Assembly (NCBI RefSeq): GCF_028640845.1
Contig: NC_080546.1
Coordinates: 52,897,409-52,961,408, forward strand
Direction of reading: 5' to 3'
DNA from: Ahaetulla prasina
Taxonomy: Eukaryota > Chordata > Lepidosauria > Squamata > Colubridae
Length of the DNA stretch: 64,000 bases
Shown: positions 1 to 9,776 of the stretch, one piece after another
How the letters are laid out: every line of letters starts with the position of its first letter
How positions within the stretch are numbered: position 1 is the first letter of the stretch
Made by a program: the position numbers and the translations under genes
Notes under the pieces: model-generated
What the model saw: only the letters and a program-made list of their open reading frames with translations
Database searches by the model: none
Told to the model about the DNA's origin: nothing

Positions 1-345
1 ATTGTAATCCAGGCAACCCTTCACCAAGACTGAGAAAATACCTAAAGTTCAGAAAATGACACAAATTGCTAACACTACTATTTCCCCCAGATTATCAGAG
101 GTGCCTTATTTCCCCTATGCTTCTAAGCCCCTGATCTATTAATTGACTGAGCTTTTTCAATACAAGTAGCAGAGGCCCAGCACTTGGCATGACTTACCTG
201 ATGGGAGAAAAACATCCCACTCCAAAAGGAATTGATTAGGGAGAAAAATCAACTGTACACAAACACCGCCGCCCTTAAAACCCTGTAAAAATATAGGCCA
301 GTTTCACTAGTGGGCAAATTTGGGACATTAAGAGCTGTGATGGAG
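1..345. other. Non-coding flank, nothing recognised
   Basis: AT-rich sequence with no open frame above background, no splice-flanked exon and no repeat that I recognise. It leads directly into the head of a SINE. Confidence 0.5.
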
Positions 346-394
346 AAGAGCCATGGTGGCACAGTGGTTACAATGCAGTATTATAGGCTAATTA
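346..394 (+). repeat. tRNA-derived SINE, 5' half (split copy)
   Basis: The stretch has the tRNA-like head of a common squamate SINE, with an A-box-like GTGGCACAGTGGTTACAATG followed by the GCAGTATTATAGGCTAATT block. The remainder of the same SINE resumes at about 1379. The break is explained by a LINE fragment inserted between the halves. CTAATT occurs at both edges and may be the target-site duplication. Confidence 0.6.
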
Positions 395-1378
395 CAGACA
401 CGGCAGTGGTGGGTCTTATCGGGACAACAATGCTTATAGGAAAGAGGTGAAGGCTGTGGTGGACTGGTGCAATAAAAGTAACCTGGTTCTAAATGCTAAT
501 AAAACAGAGATCATTGAAGATTTTAGAAAGAGCCGGCATGATCATACTCTACTCAGTATCAAGGATGCAGCTGTAGAATTGGTCAACAGTATTAAGTATC
601 TGGAGTGCAGATAATTAACAATGTGAGCTGGTCTCATCCTTAGTGAAACGTGCAAACCAGCGTATGCATCTGCATTGGGTGAGGAGAGCACAACTTTCTC
701 CTTCTATCCTGGCCACAATTGAGAGCATTTTAACAAACTGCATCACTGCTTGGTTTGGTGGCTGCAGTGCCTCAGAGAGAAAGTCCATTCAGAGAGTTGT
801 GAGGACCAGTGGTGGGTTGGTACCAGTTTGCCCCGGATTGGGTGAACCGGTAGCAGCGGCAGCGGGAGGCTCCACTCACCCACCTGGACGTCTCTGCCCA
901 TGTGCAGAAGGGTTGTGCATGTGCATGCAGCAAATCGGTAGCGAACGAAATTGAAACCCACTACTGGTGAGGACAGCTGAGAAGATTATAGGAATCTTCC
1001 TCACTTCCAGGATACTGCTTATAAGCGCTATGTGCTTAGAGCTCAAAGCATTGTTAGAGCCCACACACGCACTTCATGGTCTGTTTCTGTTGCTCCGCTC
1101 TGGGAGGAAGTTTTGAAATATCTCTAGAAGGACTACAAGATTCTGTAACAGCTTTGTTTCCTATGCCATCTGTCTGGAAAACTCGCCAGATTTGCTTCTC
1201 TCGCCATGTACATATATACATCCAAACTAAACTGTGTTGTTTCTCCGTGTCATGTTTATGTAGTGTTATTAGAGGTGGAGACCCTGTGAGAGCTGTATAT
1301 AACGAAATTTCATTTTAATGTATGTCGATTAGTGTACGTTCAAAGTGACAATAAAGTTATTCTAAGTTTAAATTCTAA
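395..1378 (+). mobile_element. Rex1/Babar-like LINE, 5'-truncated
   Basis: This is the 3' part of a non-LTR retrotransposon. Short blocks of the reverse transcriptase C-terminal half are visible: DTAVVGLIG near 396, a KEVKAVVDWCNK block near 450, and ILTNCITAWFGGCSASE near 727-775, followed by QRVVRT and AEKIIG on either side of a MITE. The wording ITAWFG and QRVVRTAEKI is typical of the Rex1/Babar clade as I know it. The frame is broken in several places. The 3' UTR holds an AATAAA at about 1350 and a TTCTAAG-rich end. No start of the ORF is present, so this is a dead 5'-truncated copy. Confidence 0.65.
807..966. mobile_element. hAT-type MITE (CAGTGGTGGG ends)
   Basis: A 160-bp element with ends CAGTGGTGGGTT and AACCCACTACTG. 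It is flanked by an exact 8-bp duplication, GTGAGGAC at 799-806 and 967-974. Eight-base duplications are the hAT superfamily hallmark. Taking the element out rejoins the LINE reading frame exactly, which confirms the boundaries. It encodes nothing and would depend on a transposase elsewhere. Confidence 0.88.
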
Positions 1379-1577
1379 GTCTAATTCTGCAAACTGCTGG
1401 CTGCCTGCAATTTGGCAGTTTGAATATCACCAGTCTCAAGGTTTACTCAGTCTTCTATCCTTCCAAGGTCGGTAAAATAAGGATCCAGATTGTTGGAGAC
1501 AATATGCTGATTCTATAAACCGCTTAGGGCTGTACAGCACTGCGAAGCGGTATAAAAAAGTCTAAGTGCTATTAAGG
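1379..1577 (+). repeat. tRNA-derived SINE, 3' half
   Basis: Continuation of the SINE that begins at 346. It contains a weak B-box-like region (CAGTTTGAATATCACC) and the body CTCAAGGTTTACTCAGTC. Its tail reads AAACCGCTTAGGGCTG, GCACTGCGAAGCGGTATA and GTCTAAGTGCTATT, typical of squamate SINEs whose 3' end matches a LINE partner (established for Sauria/Squam-type SINEs; I recognise the pattern but cannot name the subfamily). Confidence 0.7.
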
Positions 1578-1659
1578 GATCCATGTCCTTGGCTTTGCTG
1601 TTTTCAAGAATACTTTCAAATGCCTTCTCATGGAAGCATGAAGAAAATTTATTACCATT

Positions 1660-2145
1660 TGTCAGGCTACCTCCGACTATAAATAGGAAAGAATTCACCT
1701 TGACTTCATTTGGAATGAAAACAAGTACTTTTACTTTTACAGTCTTGATAGCAGCCAAGCAAAGCTGGAACTGAGACAAAATATGGCTAACATATCATAT
1801 CCCCCCAATTGTCCCTCCTCCTCCAGGAGGTCAGGCTGGTCTGGTCCAATGCCAACTCCTTCACGGCCCCTCGTGGTAATCTTCTTCCACAGGTCTCTGG
1901 ATGTCAGTCAACTTAGGAATGAAGTGTCGGTTAGAAAAGCGCGCGCTGATAACACTCAGTAGTTAATCATCCCTCCCCCCTGTTATGTCAGCCGACACTC
2001 ATAATAGGCTCCTTTCCCTCACCCTGGACGGAGGTATGATACATCTCATCTCCTTAACAGTTTATAATACAGAAATAAACATTTTACATTCTATCTACTG
2101 ATATAATCATTCAAAACTATGTGAAGATTGGAGTGGAGGCTGACA
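1660..2145 (-). repeat. Sushi element 3' LTR
   Basis: A 486-bp direct repeat of 6960-7445 with TG...CA ends; I see one substitution (CCCCCC against CCTCCC near 1975/7275) and no indel. On the minus strand it is the downstream LTR, preceded by a short purine-rich tract (GGAGGGCCGAA). Confidence 0.95.
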
Positions 2146-2195
2146 TTCGGCCCTCCTGCAACAAGGACGTCAGTCCTAGAAAGAAAAAAGAGAAG

Positions 2196-2366
2196 TTAGG
2201 GTTTGTCAGGATATTTTTTATAGAATTGTGCAATCTTTTCCGATGCACGAACATCTTCTTTGTTCACCCATTCAGCTTGGGATAACGGGAAATGTTTCCA
2301 GGAAATAAGATATTGAATTTTATTTCTATGTTTTCTTGAATCTAAAATTTCTTTTATTTCAAAGTG
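2196..2366 (-). pseudogene. Sushi integrase C-terminal chromodomain
   Basis: About 56 residues in one frame starting HFEIKEILDSRK, with YLISWKHFP and EWVNKEDVRAS following, and a TAA stop at 2196. The HFEIKEIL...YLISWK...EW pattern is the chromodomain carried by chromoviral integrases. It is known in this group to direct integration to modified histones. It lies about 50 bases from the 3' LTR. The frame does not join the integrase core directly. Confidence 0.8.
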
Positions 2367-2717
2367 TTGTTCTCCTCTATGAGAATTGGTATAGGAGGGG
2401 TGTATGGTTAGGACGGAAAGTAGACGTGTGTTCAGGTTTCAGCAAACTGACATGGAAAACGGGTGGATTCTTCTAAGTGTTTTTGGTAAATCTAGTTGTA
2501 CCGTCATGGGGTTGATGATTTTACTATGGGAAAGGTCCCACATATTTGGGTCCAAGTTTCTTAGATTTCTGAGTGGTTTGAAGATATTTGGTGGAAAGAT
2601 AAACCTTATCGCCCACTTGATATTGTTCTCAGGGACCTTTTTATCTGCTTGTTTTTATGCGCACGGTGAGCGTCGTCGATCGCTTTGCAGTCATTTTCCA
2701 TGTGCTTTGTATTTGAT

Positions 2718-3673
2718 CTATCCATTCTGACAAAGAGGAAACAGTAGTTTCTTCCTTTGGGAGTTCGAGATAGGAACAAAATCTTGACCTGAAGCCATTT
2801 TAAAAGGAGTAAATCCCGTGCTACTATGAATTGAGTTGTTGTAGGCAACTTCAGCAAACGGTAAGAGATCAGCCCAATTGTCTTGCTGGTAGTTAACATA
2901 ACATCGCAGATATTGTTCTAGTACAGAGTTCGAACGTTCACAGCTTCCATTAGTTTGAGGATGATGGGAGGAGCTTAATCCTTGGGCGGAGCCAATGAGT
3001 CGTAAAATTCTCTCCAAAATTGAGAAGTGAATTGAACTCCTCGATCTGAAATGATGCGATCAGGAACTCCGTGGAGTCTATAAATGTGTTGTACAAACAA
3101 CTTTGCTAGAGTCTTTGAGGAGGGTATTTTTGAACATGGAATAAAATGGACTTGTTTGGAGAAAAGGTCAGTCACAACCCATATAACAGTATTGCCTGAA
3201 CTTTCAGGTAATTCCACTATGAAATCCATGGATATTTCTTTCCATGGGGTTCCTGGCCTGGCTACAGTTTGAAGTAGTCCAGGAGGTTTTCCTGGAGGCC
3301 TTTTGGATGATGCACAAATAGGGCAACTTGCTACATATGCTTGAATGTCTTTTTTAAGACTTGGCCACCAAAACTGTCTTTTAAGAAGATGCAAAGTTTT
3401 CACAAATCCAAAATGCCCTGCCATTTTGGCATCATGGCATCGTTGTAGGATGGTTTCTCTGAGTGATAGAGGAACATATAGTTTTGTTCCAATCCAAGCT
3501 AGTCCATCACGGAGTGTGCATTCATGGGAATGGGTTAAGTACCAGTCATCGGTGTTTAAAGCTTCTTTAAACGACTTGGTTAGTTCATCTGGGAGTGAGG
3601 GGTCAGCTTTGGAGTGGCTTCTAGTTATTGCTGGGGCCACCAACTGTTGTACGGGAAGTATTGGTTGAACCAC
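2718..3673 (-). pseudogene. Sushi integrase core, broken
   Basis: The 2975-3673 frame holds the integrase zinc-binding domain (CHDAKMAGHFG, then CPICASSKRPPG) and the first two catalytic Asp residues (SMDFIVELP; IISDRGVQFTSQFW). The frame ends after SLAPPKD. The last catalytic block, SSSHHPQTNGSCERSNSVLEQ, continues in a different frame at 2718-3017, so one frameshift splits the DDE triad. It would insert element cDNA into host chromatin if intact. Confidence 0.85.
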
Positions 3674-3720
3674 CTCGGAGCGAGTGCAATTGTATTGGGG
3701 TAAACGTGAGAGAGCATCTG

Positions 3721-5132
3721 CTAAAGTTTTTCCCCAGGAATATAATGTAAAGTAAAATTAAAGCGGTTAAAATATTGAGCCCAGCAGGCTTGTTTAGGTG
3801 AAAGTTTTCTAGGAGTCTTTAGAGCTTCTAGATTTTTGTGATCAGTCCAAACTTCAAAAGGATGATTTGAACCTTCTAAGAATTGTCTCCATGTCCGTAG
3901 AGCCCAATGAACTGCAAATGCTTCCTTTTCCCAAATAGCCCATCGCCTTTCAGTTTCAGTCAATTTTCGAAGTGAAAGCACAGGGTTGTAAATTACCATC
4001 AGCATTGTTTTGGAGCAGACGGCTCCGACTGCTACATCACTTGCATCAGCTTGTATTACAAAAGGAACATCCATGTCAGGGTGCTTTAAAATAGGTTCGG
4101 CAAAGAGTCGTTTCAATTTTTCAAATGCTGCCTGACATTCCATTGTCCATTCGAGAGGTAATGATGGTTTGGGTTTCGTGTCTCCTTTAGTTTTCAAGAG
4201 GTTAGTGATTGGTAAAGCAATTTGAGCAAAGGAGGGGATGAATTGACGATAGAAATTTGCGAATCCCAAAAAACTTTGGAGTTGCTTGCGTGTGCGTGGG
4301 GGGGCCCATTCCAAGACAGCTTTCACTTTTTCTGGATCCATTTCTAACCCATCAGCGAAATCGATACCCTAAGTAGTCTATTTTGGTTTGATGGAAATCA
4401 CATTTGGATAGCTTGCAATATAGTTCTGCAGATAATAACTTTTTGAGTACAGCTCTTACTAGTTTAATATGTTCTTCCATTGTTTCTGTATAGATAAGAA
4501 TGTCGTCAAGGTAGACAAGAACTCCTTTGAACAAATGCTGATGGAGTATTTCATTTATTAGTTGCATAAAAACTGCGGGCGCCCCCTGCAGTCCAAATGG
4601 CAGTACTAAACTGGAAACATCCTAGTGGACAGTTGAAAGCGGTTTTCCATTCATCCCCTCTTTATACGAACTCTGTAGTAGGCTTCTCGAGGTCCAGTTT
4701 GGTGAAGAATTTTCCTTCGCTAAATGTGCTAACATATCTTTCATGAGTGGCATGGGATATATGTTTTCAAGACACTGCGTTTAGGTTCCTATAGTCAACT
4801 ATAAGACGAAAGGAGCCATCTTTCTTTTCCCGGAACATCACTGGCGCCGCCACACGAGGCCTAGCCGGTTGGATAAAGCCCTGTTCTAGGTTTTTGTCTA
4901 TGAATTTATGTAGCTCTCCCAATTCCTTTTGGGTCATGGGATAAGCTTTTGGCTTTGGAAGCTTTACCCCCGGAAGGATGTCTATGGCACAGTCAATAGG
5001 CCTATGGGGAGGAAGTACGTCTGATGCTTTCTCACTAAAGACTTCTCGCAAGTCCCAGTATTCCTTGGGTATTCTCTCTTCCCCGTCTATCCGTTCAATC
5101 ATTGCCCCTAACTTATCCTGGTGCAAGGTCAC
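3721..5132 (-). pseudogene. Sushi reverse transcriptase and RNase H, broken
   Basis: The reverse transcriptase N-terminal part is at 4767-5132, with LPPHRPIDCAIDILPG and FREKKDGSFRLIVDYRNLN. The catalytic box VYLDDILIYTE is at 4352-4567. The thumb and RNase H follow at 3721-4341, with KQLQSFLGFANFYRQFIPSF, then QADASDVAVGAV and TDHKNLE. The middle stretch 4568-4766 needs several single-base shifts. A further shift separates 4341 from 4352. Protein order and the YLDD box are those of Ty3/Gypsy. The RNase H catalytic Asp residues (DAS, TDH) are present. Confidence 0.85.
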
Positions 5133-5862
5133 GGTAGGTCCCTTCTTGGGTTTCCCCTTTTCCCCTTTTAAGGTTTTGGAACGGAAACGAGGACTCCGTT
5201 CTCCAGTTAATATGGGGTTCCATTTCCAACCATGACAAGCCTAACAACAGGGGTTGGTCCATTCCTGGGGCTACTATGAAGTTCAGAATTTCGCGGTGGT
5301 CTCCTATTATCATTTCTATGGGTTCCGTTACGAAATGGGCGGGCCCTCCCCCTGCCACAGAGCCATCTAACTGGGCAAACGCTATGGGCCTACTTAAGGT
5401 TCTCAACCTTAGTTCCATTTTTTCTACTAGTTCGGGACTGACCATACATCTAGTGCATCCAGAATCGAGTAGTGCTAGCAGTTCCCCTTATTACCCGAAG
5501 AGGGTACATGTAGATTAACTGGAATGTCCAAGGGCCCCGTGCCCAACTCACCAGAAGGTCTTCATCGGACTCTGACGTGGTTTTGCTGTCATCAGTATCG
5601 GTCGACGCCGCCATCCTCCTTGATGGGCGTGCCTTCTTGGCAACGCCTCCCCACTTTTGCTGGTTTACGCCTTAGCCGCTGGCTTCACTGGTTCCTTTTC
5701 ACCACCAGACGTCGCGCTTGGCATCAACTTAACCCTACAGTCGGCTGCTCGGTGGCCTTCTTTTCCACATCTGTAGCACGCAGACGAACGTGGTCTTCCT
5801 CCCTCCAATCTAGGGGCGTCCCTATAAGTTCCTTCTGGTAAACGGCCAAGGATGGCCTCCAA
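5113..5862 (-). pseudogene. Sushi gag zinc knuckle and protease, broken
   Basis: In element order, a nucleocapsid zinc knuckle CYRCGKEGHRAADC (CX2CX4HX4C, RNA binding) lies near 5750-5790. A stretch with the remains of the retropepsin-type protease follows, including the downstream region ending in LLGLSWLEMEPHINW at about 5215-5280. Frames change at least twice between these blocks. The catalytic Asp region lies around 5450-5500, where the frame is disrupted (ALLDSGCT-like in pieces). Not functional as written. Confidence 0.7.
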
Positions 5863-6940
5863 TGTGCTGTCTTCTGCCGCGGTCCTTCACTAACTCGATT
5901 TCCATCTCTGCTGCCAGGGTGTACCAGCCATACAGCGTAGTTGGAGAGGCTCGTGCTCGACACAGTTCATAGAGATCTCCATTCAGACCATCTTTGAAAA
6001 TGTCTACAAGGGTCACCTCCGACCACCCTCTCATCAAGGGAACTAAATCACTGAACTCCTGGTTATAATCAGCCACCGGCCTCCTCCCTTGCCTGATGGT
6101 TTTCATCCGACCTTTGGCCTTTTGCTCTGCCAGGGGGTCCTCAAACCTCCTCCTCAGTGCAGTCATAAAATGCTCGTAGTTTTGCAGTAAGGGGGAGTGG
6201 TTTGTATGTAACGACACATACCACGCAGCTGCTCTTCCGGTCAAATTATGAGTCACAGCTCTCACTTGTGCTGCCTGTGACCAATAATCTTCCCCCCAGT
6301 CTATCATGTGGTCATTCACTTTCGCCAGGAACAGTCCCAACTCCTTCGCATTTCCATCAAATTTCTCTGATATGGGGGGAATTTTTGGCTTTTTCCTTCC
6401 CCTGCGCGGCCTTGCTTGGTCAGCAGGTGGCGCCCGGCCCTCATCCAATTCAGCCTCCTCTGGGGAGAGGGTTTCCAGCCCTGGCTCTTCAGAAATCTCA
6501 CCACCCTGGAAATCACCCTTAGCTGGCCCCTTTGTATTCTCTTCCTCCTCTTCTCCCTCCCACCTGGAGGACCGAATAGGGGATTCATACCTTTGGCGAG
6601 CTGCTTGCCTCACTTTCACTTCACGGAACAGACGTAAGGCTTCCTCCAACTGGAGCTTGTCCCTTATCTCTTGTTCTGTTTCCGAAAGTTTTTCTTTTCC
6701 TTTTTTCTTTTTCCTTTTAGTTACTCCAGAGGGAAGCTTTTCGGTGCTTGGTTTCCACCCTTCCTCTTCCAGTTTTAGTTGCTCTGCCCACCGAGCTCTG
6801 CAATCTTCCAGCTCAGGGTCGAAAGTGTCAGCAGAAATTCCTCCGGACGCCTCCCCCAGCTCAGCCGGCAGCAGGCCTTCCATCACATTTGGGTTTTCTC
6901 CCCCCTCGGTATTGCGATTGCAATCCTGGTTGGTAGACAT
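5822..6940 (-). CDS. Sushi-type gag, open reading frame
   Basis: A 372-codon frame opening with ATG 20 bases from the LTR edge. The N-terminal 130 residues are acidic and lysine-rich with likely coiled-coil. Residues about 185-330 show the retrotransposon capsid signature: KIPPISEKFDGN, then AAWYVSLH, then a RRFEDPLAEQKAKGRMK and GRRPVADYNQEF block, as in PEG10/RTL relatives. It would form the particle that packages element RNA. The frame runs past the capsid into a non-homologous tail, while the nucleocapsid zinc knuckle continues in another frame at 5665-5862. The end is therefore frameshifted and the full Gag is not intact. Confidence 0.8.
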   Translation of the reverse strand: MSTNQDCNRNTEGGENPNVMEGLLPAELGEASGGISADTFDPELEDCRARWAEQLKLEEEGWKPSTEKLPSGVTKRKKKKGKEKLSETEQEIRDKLQLEEALRLFREVKVRQAARQRYESPIRSSRWEGEEEEENTKGPAKGDFQGGEISEEPGLETLSPEEAELDEGRAPPADQARPRRGRKKPKIPPISEKFDGNAKELGLFLAKVNDHMIDWGEDYWSQAAQVRAVTHNLTGRAAAWYVSLHTNHSPLLQNYEHFMTALRRRFEDPLAEQKAKGRMKTIRQGRRPVADYNQEFSDLVPLMRGWSEVTLVDIFKDGLNGDLYELCRARASPTTLYGWYTLAAEMEIELVKDRGRRQHIGGHPWPFTRRNL

Positions 6941-6946
6941 GATGAG

Positions 6947-6957
6947 AGTTCCAGCTT
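6947..6957 (-). promoter_or_regulatory. Self-priming primer-binding site
   Basis: Two bases inside the 5' LTR, the minus strand reads AAGCTGGAACT. This is an 11-base exact reverse complement of AGTTCCAGCTT inside the LTRs (7062-7072, 1762-1772). It does not resemble a tRNA 3' end. In Tf1 of fission yeast the first 11 nt of the RNA fold back and prime reverse transcription, and sushi-type elements are reported to share this. The matching length here is what that mechanism predicts. Confidence 0.8.
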
Positions 6958-6959
6958 AA

Positions 6960-7445
6960 TGTCAGGCTACCTCCGACTATAAATAGGAAAGAATTCACCT
7001 TGACTTCATTTGGAATGAAAACAAGTACTTTTACTTTTACAGTCTTGATAGCAGCCAAGCAAAGCTGGAACTGAGACAAAATATGGCTAACATATCATAT
7101 CCCCCCAATTGTCCCTCCTCCTCCAGGAGGTCAGGCTGGTCTGGTCCAATGCCAACTCCTTCACGGCCCCTCGTGGTAATCTTCTTCCACAGGTCTCTGG
7201 ATGTCAGTCAACTTAGGAATGAAGTGTCGGTTAGAAAAGCGCGCGCTGATAACACTCAGTAGTTAATCATCCCTCCTCCCTGTTATGTCAGCCGACACTC
7301 ATAATAGGCTCCTTTCCCTCACCCTGGACGGAGGTATGATACATCTCATCTCCTTAACAGTTTATAATACAGAAATAAACATTTTACATTCTATCTACTG
7401 ATATAATCATTCAAAACTATGTGAAGATTGGAGTGGAGGCTGACA
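6960..7445 (-). repeat. Sushi element 5' LTR
   Basis: Upstream LTR in element orientation. A GATATGATATG stretch lies about 30 bases before AGTTCCAGCTT (minus strand of 7062-7072). The latter is the predicted start of the transcript, because it is exactly complementary to the primer site. Start-site placement is inference from that complementarity. Confidence 0.93.
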
Positions 7446-8349
7446 TTATTCTTACAACAAGAACAACACTTCTACCTCCACTTCCATTGTAAACTAACAC
7501 TACAAATAAAAAATAAATAACAACTATTTCCTTTCCTTTATTGATTCTCAGCATGTTTTAAAAATAATCCTTTTTTTCCCAAGGGAAATGGTTAATGTAC
7601 TGAAAGGCACATTTTAGCAAATTCAATTCATATGAGGGAAGATTTGTTTGAAGCAAGGATTTTGTTGCAATGTGCTGCAATTTTAAAAAAGGGGAGCACG
7701 TGAAAGCTGCTTTTCCAAAATTGTGCAATTTTTCCTCTTTATTCTAGTATCTGGCCCATGGATGTTCCATGTTATTTTTCTAGAAAATTATCTAACACTA
7801 GAGCAAATTTTGGAAAGAGGTTTGAGTCTTTCCTTTTTAGAGTAACTGAAAGTGGGAAAGTTCTTTCTATGAATAGAAGTCACAGGATACTGCCTAGAGT
7901 TTGATACTACAGTAAGATGAGAGATTTACTACAATAGTGAGAGAAGCAAAAACAACAACAACTATTTTTCAAACAGAAACATCTTTCTGGTTCACCAACA
8001 AGAAATTAATGCTTATAACCTCAAAATCAAAGTTGGCAAGTCCTGACTTATAGCTGCATGGGCTGTGAAAATCACTTAGAAAAGTTCATTTGTAAATGAG
8101 ATCCAGTCTTCAAAATTTGGATTTCTGCACAGTAATAGCTTTGCCATTTCAGATAGGGAGTGTGTGTAGAATTGGAGGATGATCTAAGAATGTTTGCATG
8201 AGAATGTGTGGGTATCATATGATTATGTGCCATTTTCGCCATAGTTTCATAGTCTGGTTCACACCTTGTAATAAGCCTGGTTATTTTTAATCCTGTTTTG
8301 AATTAGGTCAAATCCATAGATTACATTAATCATACTAGTGGGATAAATA
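7446..8349. other. Non-coding, nothing recognised
   Basis: AT-rich sequence between the sushi element and a MITE. I see no gene, no exon signals and no identifiable repeat. Confidence 0.5.
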
Positions 8350-8357
8350 CTCTAAGA

Positions 8358-8493
8358 CAGGGGTGTGTAAACTCACATCGTCATGGCAGTGTCACGTGAT
8401 GTATCAGGACTTTTTCCCCATTCGCTAAACCAAACGTGGGTGTGGCCAGTGTGTGATGCATCCGGCCCATGGGCCGGGAGTTTGACAGCCCTG
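8358..8493. mobile_element. hAT-type MITE (CAGGGGTGT ends)
   Basis: A 136-bp element starting CAGGGGTGTGTAAACTC and ending GAGTTTGACAGCCCTG, with an exact 8-bp duplication CTCTAAGA at 8350-8357 and 8494-8501. Related copies lie at 27266, 29711 and 58871. Confidence 0.9.
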
Positions 8494-8501
8494 CTCTAAG
8501 A

Positions 8502-9566
8502 AAACACCAAACAAACCATACTTCCCTTTAACGTACTTTAGGCTATCATAGACTAGAATAAGCATAGCAAATAGTTTTGTTCTAAAACAGTATTGCACCA
8601 ACTGAGATTCATGTAAAATATAAAGCATTAATAAATTGTTAACACTTTGCTGCAAATCATCATACTATTGCTTTGGGAATAAGATGATATCAATATCACA
8701 GACAAAAATGTCAGTAATTAAATCTTGGTAAATATTTAAAAATAGTTGCTAGCTTTAAAATTCATCACTTAGGACTTTTCTCATCTTTCAAAGCAAACAC
8801 AGTGGTATTTTAAGGAAACAAGCTTGCATTTTTGAGCAACACTTTTTGATATTTCAAGGAGCTCTGCTTTTTTATTTATTTTAAAGCCTAACTATAATTG
8901 ATACATACCATGTGTAATTCTGTTTTACAATCAAAGCCACAATTATCTACTGTGTACATTGGGATCCTGTCAGTGATTGAAATAATTCTGTTTTGCATTT
9001 AATTTCTCACAGGAACTGGGTTTTGTTTTGTTTTTTGGTTCCTTTTTTTCCTTCTCAGTAAGACATGGCCTATGACTAAATTATGGAAACATTCAGTACT
9101 GCAAATTACTGCTGAAGCAGCATGAAGCTGAAACTACAGAAGAAATCAGAAGCTTAATGCTTTGATAATGCTGTTCTATTGTTTTAGAAGAGCCACTGTC
9201 ATCGAATCCTGTGTCTGTTACACAGTGTTGTTTCTTTCCTTACTCTTCTAGTTATCTAGTTATTTAGCTTTCTTGACCATAATTACATTATTCAACAATT
9301 CCCAGTGAGGTTCTACCTCCTTTTCCAAATGAGTGACACTGAAGCAGTCTCTCAGGCTGAATCTTGTTACAGATATGATCAGTACAGTAGTGTGGATTTC
9401 CCTTAGTCCTGCTATGTGATGCTCTCCAAACTCTTGCTACTCCAAATGGAAAATAGAGGAGCAAAGATAGAAAGAAGAAAGGCATTAAAAAAGGGGGAAG
9501 AAATGCATTGAATATACATAAGAAAAACACAAATATTTTGAGTGTGAGAAAAGAGCCTGAGAGATC
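8502..9566. other. Non-coding, nothing recognised
   Basis: AT-rich. The short open frames here lack homology signals. It ends at the A-rich tail of the minus-strand LINE. Confidence 0.5.
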
Positions 9567-9776
9567 TATTTATTTATTTATTATTTATTTATTTATTTAT
9601 TCGAATTTTTATACCGCCCTATCTCCCGAAGGACTCAGGGCGGCGTACAGCCAAATAAAAACATAAGAATAATACAAATAAAAACAACAATTAAAAAACT
9701 TATTAATTAGGCCGAAATTAAAATATCACTAAAATAGTATAAAACCCCATTAAAACTAAATTTAAAACTAAAAACC

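Larger units (their letters stand above)
1660..7445 (-). mobile_element. Sushi-type (chromovirus) Gypsy LTR retrotransposon
   Basis: A complete-length 5.8-kb Ty3/Gypsy element read on the minus strand: LTR (6960-7445), primer site, gag, zinc knuckle, protease, reverse transcriptase, RNase H, integrase, chromodomain, polypurine tract, LTR (1660-2145). The LTRs differ at one visible position in 486. The chromodomain and the self-priming primer site place it in the Tf1/sushi group. Outer flanks are CCATT and TTATT, only a 3/5 match for a 5-bp duplication. Gag is open but pol is cut by several frameshifts, so the copy is non-autonomous. Mammalian PEG10/RTL genes were domesticated from this group, but nothing here suggests domestication. 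Confidence 0.9.

Noticed and set aside
643..954. 103-codon frame
   Set aside because: A hybrid of a LINE fragment and the hAT MITE; removing the MITE restores the LINE frame.
6306..6959. 217-codon plus-strand frame
   Set aside because: Antisense shadow of the sushi gag frame.
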